Shown here in pieces: positions 41,010-50,149 of a stretch of DNA of 64,000 bases. The stretch's first letter is position 1, and the number at the start of each line of letters is the position of its first letter. Made by a program: the position numbers and the translations under genes. The notes beneath the pieces were generated by a model. The model did not search any database and was not told the DNA's origin. It saw nothing but the letters and a program-made list of their open reading frames with translations. Source of the stretch: CAVZTX01 sp963778375 (GTDB lineage: Bacteria > Chloroflexota > Ktedonobacteria > Ktedonobacterales > Ktedonobacteraceae); assembly GCA_963778375.1 (NCBI GenBank), contig CAVZTX010000038.1, positions 348,821 through 412,820 on the forward strand. Reading direction: 5' to 3'.

Positions 41010-41394
41010 AGAAATCTCCTGAAGCTTTTTCCTAAAAGCTCATTATGTAGGGAAGTTAGAGCTTATAAGATAAGTCTACTCGGCACTTCAGGGGAAAGTC
41101 CATGAAATTGGATAGGGGTTACGGATACTATCTATAACCAAAAGGTTATATGAGTTGAAAAACAGTTCACGTAGTGCCTCACGAGAAGTCGCGCAGTTGC
41201 TTAGCTCGACTTTGTAGATTTCCAACTCAATAACAGACGGCCAAAGACAAGCTAAGAGCCTGTAAAAAATCGGTCCAGGCCACTTGAATGTGGTAAACTT
41301 ATAGGTGCGCAAACAAGAAATGTATACGATGTTGCTTCTCTCCGCGCTGCCTCGTATTTTTTACCGCTTCTAAGATGTCGCCAGGAGGTAGAAC
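41010..41394. other. Intergenic region without gene
   Basis: Between divergent genes this 385-base stretch has a short hairpin (AGCTTTT/AAAAGCT near 41023-41040) and AT-rich words, but no credible reading frame or clear promoter pair. The GNAT ribosome-binding site (AGGAGG) lies at its right end. Confidence 0.5.
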
Positions 41395-42162
41395 ATGGCT
41401 CTGTTCCAAAGGGAACTGATGCTTCAAGTCATAAGAAAGACCCTTGCTGCAAATCTTGCCTGCCATGAAGACGATTTCATAAAGGATGGAGTGGTTCTCT
41501 CCGTGGCGGAGATCAGGGAGGGGAGAATGAAATTCCCAGGGCGTGAAAAATCGTTGACGCTCGTCACCATGGGAAAAGGAGTGAGTATTGCTTGCACTGC
41601 TGATCGGATCGACTGGGCTAGGAAGCAACTTGCCAGCCTCACTAGAGAGCAGATCTTTGCCGCATCGACGCTGGTACGACTCCAGCAGTACGTTGAACGC
41701 GATGGGCAATGGATGGCCGGGCCTCTCCAGAGATATGTCTGCTCAAGAAATGATCTCAAACCCTTCACCGTCTCGCAAGAGATCAACGTAACCCTGGTTG
41801 AAAAAGAAGATATCTCGGCTCTGTATATGTATGACCAGTTTCGCCATGCCCTCTCATATCAGGTTCACAATGTTCGTCCAGATGTCTTGGCAGCGGTGGC
41901 CGAGCATCGAGGTAACGTGGTTGGCATTGCCGGAGCCTCTGCCGATTGTGATGTTATGTGGCAGATCGGCGTTGATATCCTTGCTGAATACCAGGGCCTT
42001 GGAATAGGGAAGGCATTAGTTGGAACATTAACTCAGGCTCTTTGGAACCGAGAGATTATTCCTTATTACTCAACGACGGTCAGTAATCTTCAATCGAGAC
42101 AATTAGTGAGTAGTTTAGGATATTGGCCTGCTTGGGTTGATCTCTATGCAAAAGATTCATAA
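41395..42162 (+). CDS. GNAT family N-acetyltransferase
   Basis: The C-terminal half is an acetyl-CoA-binding GNAT fold with the pyrophosphate loop AEYQGLGIGKALVGTL and the following YYSTTVSNLQSRQLVSSLGY, which resembles the form found in uncharacterised Gram-positive acetyltransferases. The N-terminal ~120 residues form a separate domain of unknown role. CAGGAGGTAGAAC precedes the ATG. 255 aa. Substrate unknown. Confidence 0.82.
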   Translation: MALFQRELMLQVIRKTLAANLACHEDDFIKDGVVLSVAEIREGRMKFPGREKSLTLVTMGKGVSIACTADRIDWARKQLASLTREQIFAASTLVRLQQYVERDGQWMAGPLQRYVCSRNDLKPFTVSQEINVTLVEKEDISALYMYDQFRHALSYQVHNVRPDVLAAVAEHRGNVVGIAGASADCDVMWQIGVDILAEYQGLGIGKALVGTLTQALWNREIIPYYSTTVSNLQSRQLVSSLGYWPAWVDLYAKDS

Positions 42163-42207
42163 GGGAGAGATGCCCATTCTCCTCTGCTTCAGAAGGCAGT
42201 GATGCTG

Positions 42208-42231
42208 AAGCCAATCAATTCATTGGCTTTT
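42208..42231 (+). terminator. Terminator between convergent genes
   Basis: AAGCCAAT (42208-42215) pairs with ATTGGCTT (42222-42229), loop six bases, followed by TT. It lies 45 bases past the acetyltransferase stop and just before the stop of the opposing FAD oxidoreductase gene. Confidence 0.6.
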
Positions 42232-42234
42232 GAC

Positions 42235-43812
42235 TTAAGCTTTGAGCACTTCGCTTAAATCGCGACCAAGGTCTTTGAGAAGGACAATTGCAGCGTTGCG
42301 ACCGGGAGCGCCGGTGACCGAGCCACCTGGATGAGTAGTAGCCCCGGTCTGGTAGAGACCGGGAATTGGCATGCGATGTTGAGCGTAGCCTGGAACGGGT
42401 CGTAAGGTTTCTGACTGAGAAGGACTCATATCGCCACCATGACAACTTCCGTGCCAGTTGTGACGATTGTAGCGCTCCAAATCGAGTGGACTACGGATCT
42501 CGGTGGCGAGGATTTTGTCGTCGGTCAGGTTGGGCGCGTACTGTCGCAAACAAGCAAGGTTGTTAGAGGCGACCTCTTCCTTGATCTCGTCCCATTTCTC
42601 TGGTCCCTCGCGCAAGGAGTAAGGCTGTAGGTTGATGACCTTAATCATATGCTTGCCTGCGGGAGTTCGAGTTGTGTCTTCCACGGATGGAGTAAGCACG
42701 AGCAGCACCGGTTGATCGGCCGCAACGATGCCGTGATGAAAGTCGTTTTCCACGCGCAGTTGGCGTTCGGCGGTCTGGGCTACACCTGCTCCGACGACGG
42801 ATAACGTGCCGCCATCAATTGTAAATTTGGGCGGCTCGCTTGTGGCGTAGTGGGCCACAAACATAGTACGCCCGGCCTTATAGGTCTCAACACCGTACAG
42901 GAAAGCATCGCCCCAGACTTCTGGAGGAGCCATATCTACCAAGTGCTTAACGTGAATGGTGGAGACGACAGCGTGACGAGCTCGGAATTGTTCGCCAGAC
43001 TCTGTCTCAACGCCAACACATCGTCCACCTTCCAGAATCAGTTGATTGACCGGTTTGTTCGTCAGAATAGTTCCTCCGTGATCTTCGATGATGCGTTGCA
43101 AGGTCAGGGGAAGGATGCCAGAGCCTCCTTTAGGAATGGCCCAGCCGTTACGCTGACGCCCTGCTACGAAAGAGTAGGCGAGTGTGCCGGTGCCCTGGCG
43201 CTCTGCTGGCTGGAGGGTTCCTTCAGCGAACCAGACCATCCAGGACTTGATATGCCAGTCTTCGAATGAGGTGTCGATGATGTCCCATGCGGAGAGGGCC
43301 TGGCGACGGAGCCAGATGCCTCCTTGAGGATGCGTTGCCAGTTGCTCGGCGAGGGACGGACCCCAGCCAGCGGGAGTGTAGCGAATTTTGTTGAAGACCG
43401 GTGATACGCCGCGCCAGTCGGAGATCATCTTACGATAGGTTGCGGCATCGCGCCGCGAGAATTTGGCAATCTCTTCACATGTGCGATTGATGTCCATCCA
43501 TTGAGTAATGTAGGTTCCATCCGGGAACACGACGTGGGAGACGGGATCAGCATGAATGTATTCGAGGCCATATTCAGCGAGTGGTAGTTCCTGGTTGCTC
43601 CAGACCGGGCTTTGCATGAAGATGGCGTGTGTCGTCGAGCAGGTATCATGAAGGAAGCCAGGGAGGGTTAGTTCTTCGGTCATGGTATTGCCGCCAATTA
43701 CAGGCCGGGCTTCTAGTACGAGGCATGAGAAGCCTGCCTTCGCCAGATAGGCGGCAGTGATCAGGCTATTGTGGCCCGCGCCTGCTATGACGATATCGAA
43801 GCGTTCAGTCAC
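42235..43812 (-). CDS. FAD-dependent oxidoreductase, PYROXD2 / phytoene-dehydrogenase-like
   Basis: The 525-residue flavoprotein starts with a Rossmann motif IAGAGHNSLITAAYLAKAG and LEARPVIGGNTMTEEL, as in carotenoid desaturase/amine-oxidase-like enzymes of the PYROXD2 type. The C-terminal FAD motif contains GLYQTGATTHPGGSVTGAPG. The N-x-L in place of GGL in the first motif is typical of this subgroup. It follows the DHDPS-like gene by 23 bases, so it is probably part of the same catabolic transcript. It is unlikely to be a carotenoid gene: no crt genes adjoin it. Confidence 0.85.
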   Translation of the reverse strand: MTERFDIVIAGAGHNSLITAAYLAKAGFSCLVLEARPVIGGNTMTEELTLPGFLHDTCSTTHAIFMQSPVWSNQELPLAEYGLEYIHADPVSHVVFPDGTYITQWMDINRTCEEIAKFSRRDAATYRKMISDWRGVSPVFNKIRYTPAGWGPSLAEQLATHPQGGIWLRRQALSAWDIIDTSFEDWHIKSWMVWFAEGTLQPAERQGTGTLAYSFVAGRQRNGWAIPKGGSGILPLTLQRIIEDHGGTILTNKPVNQLILEGGRCVGVETESGEQFRARHAVVSTIHVKHLVDMAPPEVWGDAFLYGVETYKAGRTMFVAHYATSEPPKFTIDGGTLSVVGAGVAQTAERQLRVENDFHHGIVAADQPVLLVLTPSVEDTTRTPAGKHMIKVINLQPYSLREGPEKWDEIKEEVASNNLACLRQYAPNLTDDKILATEIRSPLDLERYNRHNWHGSCHGGDMSPSQSETLRPVPGYAQHRMPIPGLYQTGATTHPGGSVTGAPGRNAAIVLLKDLGRDLSEVLKA

Positions 43813-43835
43813 TTTGGTCTCCTATCCGATGGGAT

Positions 43836-44820
43836 TTAGATTAATCCGACACTGGCTAAATCATGGCGCAGGTCTTCACGTTCCGCAGGGGTTATTTGTA
43901 GCAAAGGAGATCGAACTGGACCACCAACCATGCCCAGCAGATCGCACCAGGCCTTCAGATATGCAATTGGCATTACACGCTGCGTGGGCCAGGGATCGCG
44001 AAGCCATTTAGCGAAGACCTTACGTGCAGGGTCGAGACTACGAGAGATTTCGGCAGCTTCGTCAACCTGCCCCTGAAGAACGAGCGCGGTGTAGTCTTTC
44101 AGAGGAGTCTGGCCGGGTTTTTGAATCAGGTAAGGCGCGGCAGAAGACATGTATAGGCGGCATCCGTGGTCAACCATTAGCGAGAACCAGATGCTCTCAT
44201 CGGGACTACTCACAATGATGCGATTGCCAACAAGCTGCATGCGTTTCAAGCGTATGAGGCAATTTAGGAGAATTTTTCACGGCGACGATGTTCTCAAGGT
44301 CGGCTAGGCGACTGATCATCTGTGGGGTGAGGGTTATGCCGGTATAGCCTGTATTTGTGATCAGTATTCCGGCTTCGGTCTGGTCGGATATGGAGCGAAA
44401 ATAGTCGTAGATTTGATCTTCACTGTAAGCCATGAAATAAGGATTGCCAATTGCCAGGTAGTCGGCACCGATGCGCTCGGCATGATGGGAGAGTTCAACA
44501 CTCTCTTTGACCGAGGTATGCCCGGTATGTATCATAACGGGAATGTAGCCTTTGCACTCGTCGACAACGATTTCGGCAGCGCGTTTGCGCTCTTCGGTGG
44601 TGAGCGACCAGAACTCGCTCATGAAGTGGCCGCAGTAGATGCCGTCCAGCAGTTTGTTGTCGATGCAGTAGCGAACGTTGCGCCTCAGCCCCGCCTCGTC
44701 AAGTTCATCATCAGGTGTAAAGGGATAGGGGAGCGCGCCCCAGATGCCATGCAAGTTCATTCGCGCATAGGATTTGGCATTTGAGCGGCTATAACGCGTG
44801 GACGTATTTACGAGGCTCAT
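43836..44820 (-). pseudogene. DHDPS/NAL-superfamily aldolase, single-base frameshift
   Basis: Class I pyruvate-dependent aldolases and dehydratases of this family include DapA, NanA and 2-keto-3-deoxy acid lyases. The ATG at 44820 follows AAAGGAAAG. The N-terminal part shows ALPYPFTPDDELDEAGLRRN, the active-site Tyr region ITNTGYTGITL and the Schiff-base Lys in IVAVKNSPK. Near 44250 one extra base breaks the frame; deleting it restores LPHTLKRMQLVGNRIIVSS and the remaining ~130 residues to 43836. Full length would be about 327 aa. It is unlikely to be lysine-pathway DapA given the catabolic context. Sequencing error and true decay cannot be separated. Confidence 0.8.
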
Positions 44821-44941
44821 CAAGTACTTTCCTTTCCAGCGAGGTGAAAGGTACACCTCTAGACGTTGGTGAAGAATGCTTACGATGAATAAACGGCGAG
44901 ATGTGCGCTTGACTAGAGCTTATTTAAGAAGGTCGATCAAT

Positions 44942-44982
44942 GATTGTTCGTTCATCATACCTTTGCTTTTTTCTGTTGTCAA
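44942..44982 (-). promoter_or_regulatory. Promoter and candidate GntR operator for the lyase-oxidoreductase operon
   Basis: On the minus strand TTGACA (44977-44982) and TATGAT (44954-44959) have a 17-base spacer, a near-consensus promoter. It overlaps the 20-bp element GGTATGAT-N5-AACAATC (44942-44961) that also overlaps the gntR promoter at 46204-46223. The leader to the ATG at 44820 is about 130 bases. Confidence 0.75.
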
Positions 44983-45012
44983 GCTTGCAAATTCTGATAT
45001 CCACTCATATTA

Positions 45013-45336
45013 TGAGGGTTGTTGCGCGAACAAGAGGGCCTCGCCGCACTGGCTCTGGAAAAATTGGGGGTCGCACTTGATGCTGTCCGTGCTGCTATTG
45101 AAAAGAAAATTGGGCGTGGAGACCAGCCTGTCGAGGAGGAAATAGACTATGTGCCCCAGCTCGCAAGGTGCTCTGACTTGCGCTGGACGAAGCAGAGCGA
45201 CAGGAAGTGCTTACGTTCGCACCGAGCATATCCTGCTGGGAATGGTGCGCTATGGTGGCAGTATTGGCGCGGATATTCTCGATACGTTTGGGTGTTGGGA
45301 AAGGTACGTGCCCAGGTTTTCGAGCTTCTCGGCTAG
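45013..45336 (+). pseudogene. Decayed Clp N-terminal (Clp_N) domain
   Basis: Pieces of a ClpC-type N-terminal repeat domain appear in alternating frames: LALEKLGVALDAVRAAIEKK then IGRGDQP (from 45019), LALDEAERQEVLTF, then VRTEHILLGMVRYGG, and finally LGKVRAQVFELLG ending at 45336. At least three frame changes are needed to join them. No ATPase part follows. This is a gene remnant rather than a working protein. Confidence 0.8.
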
Positions 45337-45368
45337 CTCTTCACCTGCTGAAAAAAGGAGAAAACAAT

Positions 45369-46157
45369 ATGCGTGATTCCAGTGATGTTTGGACTGGCAA
45401 AGCCAGCAGCTACGATCGGGTGCGTCCGATCCCGCCACCGGCTTTGCTCGATCTGCTGACACAGTTGATTGACCTGCCACGACCCGCCCTGGTGGTGGAT
45501 GTAGGCAGCGGGACCGGACTGTCCACCGAGATCTGGGGTGAGCGAGCCGAGCGGGTGATTGGGATCGAACCCAATGCCGACATGCGGAAAGAGGCCCTAC
45601 GCAAAGTCGAGGACCATCCCTACGCAGCACAGATCGAGTATCGAGAGGAGCTTGCTCAACAGACGGGCCTGCCGGATGGATGCGCTGATATTGTCACGGC
45701 TGCCCAATCGTTCCACTGGATGGAGCCGACGTCGACCCTGGCCGAGATCGCTCGTATTCTACGGCCCGGAGGACTCTTTGCGGCCTATGACTATGATTCG
45801 CCACCAGCAATCCATTGGGAGCTTGATCGGCTCGCCCAGGAAGTTAGTATGCGCTCGGTGGAGCTTGTCCGGGAGCACGGGCTGGCTCAGAGCCTCAAGA
45901 TCTGGCCGAAGAACAAATCTCTCGCTCCTCTACAAGAGAGCGCCCACTTCCGCTTCACTCGCGAGGTGGTGCTTCATTCTATCGAGCAAGGAGACGCGGC
46001 ACGGTTTCTGGAGATGATGCAGAGCAGTGCGCTCAGCCACCAGTTCACCGAACAAGAGATTGGGTTTGATCGCCTCAGGCAGGCCGCGCTCCAACATATC
46101 GGGTCCGAACTCATTCCCTGGTATTGGAGTTACCGAGTCCGTATCGGGGTCAAGTGA
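45369..46157 (+). CDS. SAM-dependent methyltransferase, class I
   Basis: A class I methyltransferase of the Methyltransf_11 type. I start at ATG 45369 because AAGGAGAAAA lies just before. The SAM-binding motif I is VVDVGSGTGLSTEIW (about 43-57); later motifs include GIEPNADM and RILRPGGLFAAYDYD. 262 aa. It resembles UbiE/Tam-like small-molecule methyltransferases; the substrate is not predictable. It lies between the divergent catabolic promoters but its link to the pathway is unclear. Confidence 0.85.
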   Translation: MRDSSDVWTGKASSYDRVRPIPPPALLDLLTQLIDLPRPALVVDVGSGTGLSTEIWGERAERVIGIEPNADMRKEALRKVEDHPYAAQIEYREELAQQTGLPDGCADIVTAAQSFHWMEPTSTLAEIARILRPGGLFAAYDYDSPPAIHWELDRLAQEVSMRSVELVREHGLAQSLKIWPKNKSLAPLQESAHFRFTREVVLHSIEQGDAARFLEMMQSSALSHQFTEQEIGFDRLRQAALQHIGSELIPWYWSYRVRIGVK

Positions 46158-46182
46158 GAGCATGGATTTCGATGGGAAAAGC

Positions 46183-46223
46183 TTGACTTTAATGGAAGAA
46201 CTTGGTATGATCATTAAACAATC
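46183..46223 (+). promoter_or_regulatory. gntR promoter with shared 20-bp element
   Basis: TTGACT (46183-46188) and TATGAT (46206-46211) are separated by 17 bases. The -10 lies inside GGTATGAT-CATTA-AACAATC (46204-46223), which matches 15 of 15 defined bases of the element upstream of the divergent lyase gene. This is the pattern expected for autoregulation by the adjacent GntR protein. Confidence 0.75.
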
Positions 46224-46283
46224 TAATTATTTTTCCACCATGGTTATCAGCGCCTACAGCACAAATGTGTCTCGGGAGAAGAT

Positions 46284-46985
46284 ATGTATACTCCAGTTCA
46301 ATCAATCAAAGTCTTCGAGCAGGTGGCGGAGCAAATCGAGAAACGGATTCTTGATGGTGAGCTACGGAGTGGGGATCGCCTGCCCACGGAGCGCGAGTTA
46401 GCTGAGCAGTTTCACGTCAGCCGGACGGGTGTACGTGAAGCGATGAAAATTCTGGCTCAGAAAGGGCTTGTGGATATGCGTCCGGGTAGAGGGACGATTG
46501 TGATTGATGGAGCGAACGAGGCGATGCAGCACTCAATCGGGTTGGTGATGAAGTTGAAGTTAGGAGAGGTGGGAGGATCCGATAAGCTCGTTGAAGTCCG
46601 TGAGATTCTTGAGACTGAAATTGCGGCTCTGGCCGCTGCACGAGCAACAGAAAAAGAGATTGTTGCTATGCGTGAGGCTATTTCGGTGATGGATGAAAGC
46701 CTGAATAACGCGGATGCATTTATTGCAGCCGACAATAATTTCCACGAGGCGCTGGCACAGGCAACCCAAAACACGCTTATTTTTATTCTTGTTAACTCCA
46801 TTGTTCCTCTGTTAAGTGAACAGCGTAAGCAAATCTTTGAGACCGAAGGCGGTCCCCAACGCGGACAATTCCATCACAAGCGCATTCTTGAAAGTGTTAT
46901 TCGGCATGATTCAGAGTCCGCTCGCGATGCGATGCGTGCTCATCTACGGCAAGTTCGCGAAGATGTAAGATCTTCCATTGATTAA
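46284..46985 (+). CDS. GntR-family transcriptional regulator, FCD (FadR) subfamily
   Basis: The N-terminal winged helix reads LRSGDRLPTERELAEQFHVS, then RTGVREAMKILAQKGLVDMR, the standard GntR DNA-binding domain. The C-terminal FCD domain (about 85-225) includes VEVREILETEIAALAAARA and the conserved His/Asp positions DNNFHEALAQAT and HKRILESVI that usually bind metal and an acid ligand. 233 aa. It heads the + strand catabolic series and probably represses both divergent operons until an organic-acid effector binds. Confidence 0.92.
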   Translation: MYTPVQSIKVFEQVAEQIEKRILDGELRSGDRLPTERELAEQFHVSRTGVREAMKILAQKGLVDMRPGRGTIVIDGANEAMQHSIGLVMKLKLGEVGGSDKLVEVREILETEIAALAAARATEKEIVAMREAISVMDESLNNADAFIAADNNFHEALAQATQNTLIFILVNSIVPLLSEQRKQIFETEGGPQRGQFHHKRILESVIRHDSESARDAMRAHLRQVREDVRSSID

Positions 46986-47051
46986 AAATTAGAGCCAGGG
47001 CTATTAGCAGGACAAGGGCAAACTTTGCCCCTATCATTTGGAGGTAGTTTT

Positions 47052-47933
47052 ATGGCTAATCTTGGATTTGTCGGGTTAGGAGCTATGGGGAGCCGCGTGA
47101 CGAAGCGGCTACTTGATGCTGGCCACACGGTGACAGGATATAATCGTACAAAGTCGAAGGCGCAATGGTTGCTGGACCTTGGTATGAAGTGGGGCGAGAC
47201 ACCGCGTGAGATTGCTGAAGTAGCCGATGTGATTTTTACAATGGTGACGAATACGGCTGCTCTGCATGGGGTGGTGAACGGTGAGAATGGGATACTGGCC
47301 GGGCTGGGACCAGGGAAGGTTTATATCGATATGAGTACGGTTAGCCCCGCAGCGTCTCGACGCTTAGCCTCTCAAGTTGCCGAAAAAGGTGCGCAAATGC
47401 TCGATGTACCGGTGTCCGGCAGTGTAATCACATTGGAGCAGGGCAATCTTTCCCTTATGGTAGGCGGTGACCAAGCAACTTTTGAGCGGGTCAATCCCAT
47501 CTTGCTTGCTATCGGTCCAAAGGTGAACTATGTAGGCAAGAATGGCCAGGCTGTCTTGATGAAGATTGCTATCAACCTCAACTTGCAGGTGCAAATTCTG
47601 GGTTTTTACGAGGGACTGTTACTGGCTGAGAAAGGGGGCGTTCCGCGTGAAACTGCTCTCGAAGTTATGCTCAATAGTGTGATCGCCTCACCTTCACTGA
47701 AGTACCGCACTCCTTTTGTATTGAATATGCCCGATGAAGCCTGGTTCAACGTGAACATGATGCAGAAAGATATGCTGCTGGCGCTTGAAATGGGTCGGGA
47801 GCTTGATGTACCTATGCCAACCACAGCCGTCAGTAACGAGTTTCTCACTGCTGCGCGAGCTATGGGGTTAGCTGAGAAAGATTTCGCTGTTGTGTATAAG
47901 GTGCTGGCTAAAATGGCTGGCATCGATGAATAG
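47052..47933 (+). CDS. NAD(P)-dependent beta-hydroxyacid dehydrogenase (3-HIBDH/GarR family)
   Basis: The family oxidises 3-hydroxy acids such as 3-hydroxyisobutyrate or tartronate semialdehyde partners. The start at ATG 47052 follows TGGAGG. Dinucleotide motif GFVGLGAMGSRVTKRLL, substrate motif DVPVSGSVITLEQG and the catalytic Lys/Asn region MKIAINLN are present. 293 aa, normal. As second gene after gntR it probably handles a hydroxy-acid intermediate of the pathway. Confidence 0.9.
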   Translation: MANLGFVGLGAMGSRVTKRLLDAGHTVTGYNRTKSKAQWLLDLGMKWGETPREIAEVADVIFTMVTNTAALHGVVNGENGILAGLGPGKVYIDMSTVSPAASRRLASQVAEKGAQMLDVPVSGSVITLEQGNLSLMVGGDQATFERVNPILLAIGPKVNYVGKNGQAVLMKIAINLNLQVQILGFYEGLLLAEKGGVPRETALEVMLNSVIASPSLKYRTPFVLNMPDEAWFNVNMMQKDMLLALEMGRELDVPMPTTAVSNEFLTAARAMGLAEKDFAVVYKVLAKMAGIDE

Positions 47934-48001
47934 TACAAATTATGGGTGACAAGGGTGGTCTCCCGCGCGTCCGTTTGTCCCGTTGCCTGATCGATGTCCC
48001 A

Positions 48002-48040
48002 ACGGGTACGGGGCGCGATAAATCTGGCCCCTACGAGTCG
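48002..48040. repeat. REP-like palindrome upstream of E1 alpha
   Basis: GGTACGGGGCGCGATAAATC followed by TGGCCCCTACGAG has the same core (GCGATAAATC) and the same GGCCCCTACG end as the elements at 38.84 and 51.85 kb. It lies ahead of the E1 alpha ribosome-binding site. Confidence 0.65.
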
Positions 48041-48071
48041 GTTACAGGTATCTTGTTCAGGGAGAAAAGCA

Positions 48072-49130
48072 ATGTCGCAACTGAAGGCGTCGGATTCAGG
48101 GGAATTTGTTGAAAGCCAGGGGGGCGCGAAGGAATTGAAAGGCGCTCCGCAAGCTCCGCTCCTGGCCCCTACGGAGCAGATGCGCTGGCTATCCATGTAT
48201 GAGCAAATGCTCAAGATCCGTATTTTTGAGGAGCATGTCAACGAACTGTATCGGAGCGCGAAGATGCCTGGCCTGGCGCATCTCTATATTGGGGAGGAAG
48301 CCATAGCTGTCGGGGTGTGCTCTGCTTTACGGCGCGATGACTATATCACCAGCACACATCGGGGTCATGGGCATTGCCTGGCGAAGGGTGCTACGGTGGA
48401 TCGCATGTTTGCCGAGTTGCTGGGCAAGGAAGCCGGTTACTGCCATGGTAAGGGTGGTTCGATGCATATCGCTGACCAGGATACGGGCAATCTAGGCGCG
48501 AATGCGATTGTTGGAGGAAGTGCGGGTATTGCGACCGGAGCGGCGATGTCGAGCAAATGGCGGGGCAGCGACCAGGTAGCGGTGTGCTTCTTTGGTGATG
48601 GTGCGCTTGGGCAGGGAATGTTGTACGAAGTGATGAATATGGCCTCGCTATGGAAACTGCCCATCATCTACGTGTGTGAAAATAATCAATATAACGAATA
48701 CACCCACAATTCTGAGACGACCGCCGGTGAGATGGCAGCCAGAGCCAGGGCGTTTGGCCTTTTAACCGAGGAGGTAGACGGACAGGATATTCGTAAAGTT
48801 TATAGTATTGCTCAAAGGCTGGTGGATCATGCGCGTCAGGGCGAGGGGCCAGCCTTTCTGCTGTGTGATACCTACCGCTATCATGGACATCATGTTGGTG
48901 ATATCCAGCGGGCCTACTACCGTACCAAAGAAGAGGAAGAGCGCTGGCAGGCAGAACGCGATCCGCTGAAATTACTATCAGGCTGGCTGGTTGAGCAGGG
49001 AATGGCTGAGGCGGGGACGTTTGAGCAGATCGAGCAGCGGGTGCGGGCCGAAGTCGAAGCGGGAGAGCAGTTCGCGCTGAACGCGCCATATCCAGACCCA
49101 AGCGAGGTGGAACAAGATGTCTACGCTTAG
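48072..49130 (+). CDS. Thiamine-diphosphate dehydrogenase E1 alpha (acetoin/2-oxoacid type)
   Basis: The alpha subunit of an E1 component. The start at ATG 48072 has AGGGAGAAAAG just before; upstream in-frame codons lie in the REP element. The TPP-binding motif is GDGALGQGMLYEVMNMASLW, ending near NNQYNEYTH. The sequence MPGLAHLYIGEEAIAVGVC and HRGHGHCLAKG is closest to acetoin dehydrogenase alpha (AcoA) and pyruvate dehydrogenase alpha. 352 aa. A polar N-terminal stretch contains another fragment similar to the GGCCCCTACG repeat (about 48160). No E3 gene is adjacent. Confidence 0.9.
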   Translation: MSQLKASDSGEFVESQGGAKELKGAPQAPLLAPTEQMRWLSMYEQMLKIRIFEEHVNELYRSAKMPGLAHLYIGEEAIAVGVCSALRRDDYITSTHRGHGHCLAKGATVDRMFAELLGKEAGYCHGKGGSMHIADQDTGNLGANAIVGGSAGIATGAAMSSKWRGSDQVAVCFFGDGALGQGMLYEVMNMASLWKLPIIYVCENNQYNEYTHNSETTAGEMAARARAFGLLTEEVDGQDIRKVYSIAQRLVDHARQGEGPAFLLCDTYRYHGHHVGDIQRAYYRTKEEEERWQAERDPLKLLSGWLVEQGMAEAGTFEQIEQRVRAEVEAGEQFALNAPYPDPSEVEQDVYA

Positions 49131-50142
49131 CACTCCAACAAGCCAGAAGGCCAGTCGCGGTATGCGAGAGGTGACACTGGGCCAGGCTATTCGTGAAACC
49201 TTAGCCGAAGAGATGCGTCGCGATCCACGCGTGTTTATCATGGGCGAGGATGTGGCCGAGGCCGGGACAGCCTTCAAGGTACTTTTGGGCCTGGTTGATG
49301 AGTTTGGGCCTTCGCGCGTGATCGATACGCCGATCTCTGAAGCCGGTATTACCGGCATGGGAGTAGGTGGGGCGATGACGGGTATGCGGCCTATCATCGA
49401 CATCATGTTCGGTGATTTCATCACGCTGGCGCTGGATCAGATTGTGAACCAGGCGGCTAAAGTTCACTACATGTCCGGGGGGAAGCTCAAGGTGCCTCTG
49501 GTGGTGCGAACCACATTGGGAGCTACGCGCCGTACCGCCGCACAGCACAGCCAAAGTCTGCATGCCTGGGTTAGCCATGTTCCAGGTCTAAAAGTGGTGC
49601 TGCCCTCGACACCATATGATGCGAAAGGTCTGCTGAAGACTGCCATCCGTGACGATAACCCAGTGATTTTCTTTGAAGATAAGATGATGTACCAGTTGAA
49701 AGGACTTGTGCCGGAGGAGGAATACACGATCCCTTTTGGGGTTGCGGATATTAAACGTGCAGGCACTGATATCACGATTGTGGCAACAAGCAGTATGGTG
49801 CAGGTTGCGCTAGCTGCGGCGGAAGAGTTGGAGAAGATCGATATCAGTGCGGAAGTCGTTGATCCGCGTACTACTACTCCTCTGGATAAGGAGACGCTGA
49901 TTGAATCGGCGAAGAAGACGAGCCGTGCAATCGTGGTGGATGAGGGGTATGAACAATATGGCGTAACGGCTGAAATCGCGGCGGTGATTGCCGATGGAGC
50001 TTTCTATTATCTGGACGCTCCGGTGAAACGTATGGGGGCAATGGATGTGCCGGTGCCTTTTTCACCTGTTCTGGAAGATTTGACGGTTCCTACGCCTGCC
50101 ACTGTTGTGGAGATGGCAAAGACATTATGTGGGCGAGTTTAG
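49117..50142 (+). CDS. Dehydrogenase E1 beta (acetoin/2-oxoacid type)
   Basis: The beta subunit, overlapping E1 alpha by 14 bases. The 341-residue protein shows VFIMGEDVAEAGTAFKVLLG, then the pyrimidine domain with GMRPIIDIMFGDFITLALDQ and a transketolase C-terminal domain (VDPRTTTPLDKETLIESAKK). GAGGTGG precedes the ATG. Together with E1 alpha and the E2 gene downstream it makes an oxidative decarboxylase that yields an acyl-CoA. Confidence 0.92.
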   Translation: MSTLSTPTSQKASRGMREVTLGQAIRETLAEEMRRDPRVFIMGEDVAEAGTAFKVLLGLVDEFGPSRVIDTPISEAGITGMGVGGAMTGMRPIIDIMFGDFITLALDQIVNQAAKVHYMSGGKLKVPLVVRTTLGATRRTAAQHSQSLHAWVSHVPGLKVVLPSTPYDAKGLLKTAIRDDNPVIFFEDKMMYQLKGLVPEEEYTIPFGVADIKRAGTDITIVATSSMVQVALAAAEELEKIDISAEVVDPRTTTPLDKETLIESAKKTSRAIVVDEGYEQYGVTAEIAAVIADGAFYYLDAPVKRMGAMDVPVPFSPVLEDLTVPTPATVVEMAKTLCGRV

Positions 50143-50149
50143 GGACGAG

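Noticed and set aside
42235..43812. Carotenoid biosynthesis (phytoene desaturase)
   Set aside because: The FAD motif variant and the context fit PYROXD2-like oxidoreductases; no other crt gene is nearby.
43836..44820. DapA of lysine biosynthesis
   Set aside because: It lies in a GntR-controlled catabolic locus with an oxidoreductase and without dapB or other lysine genes.
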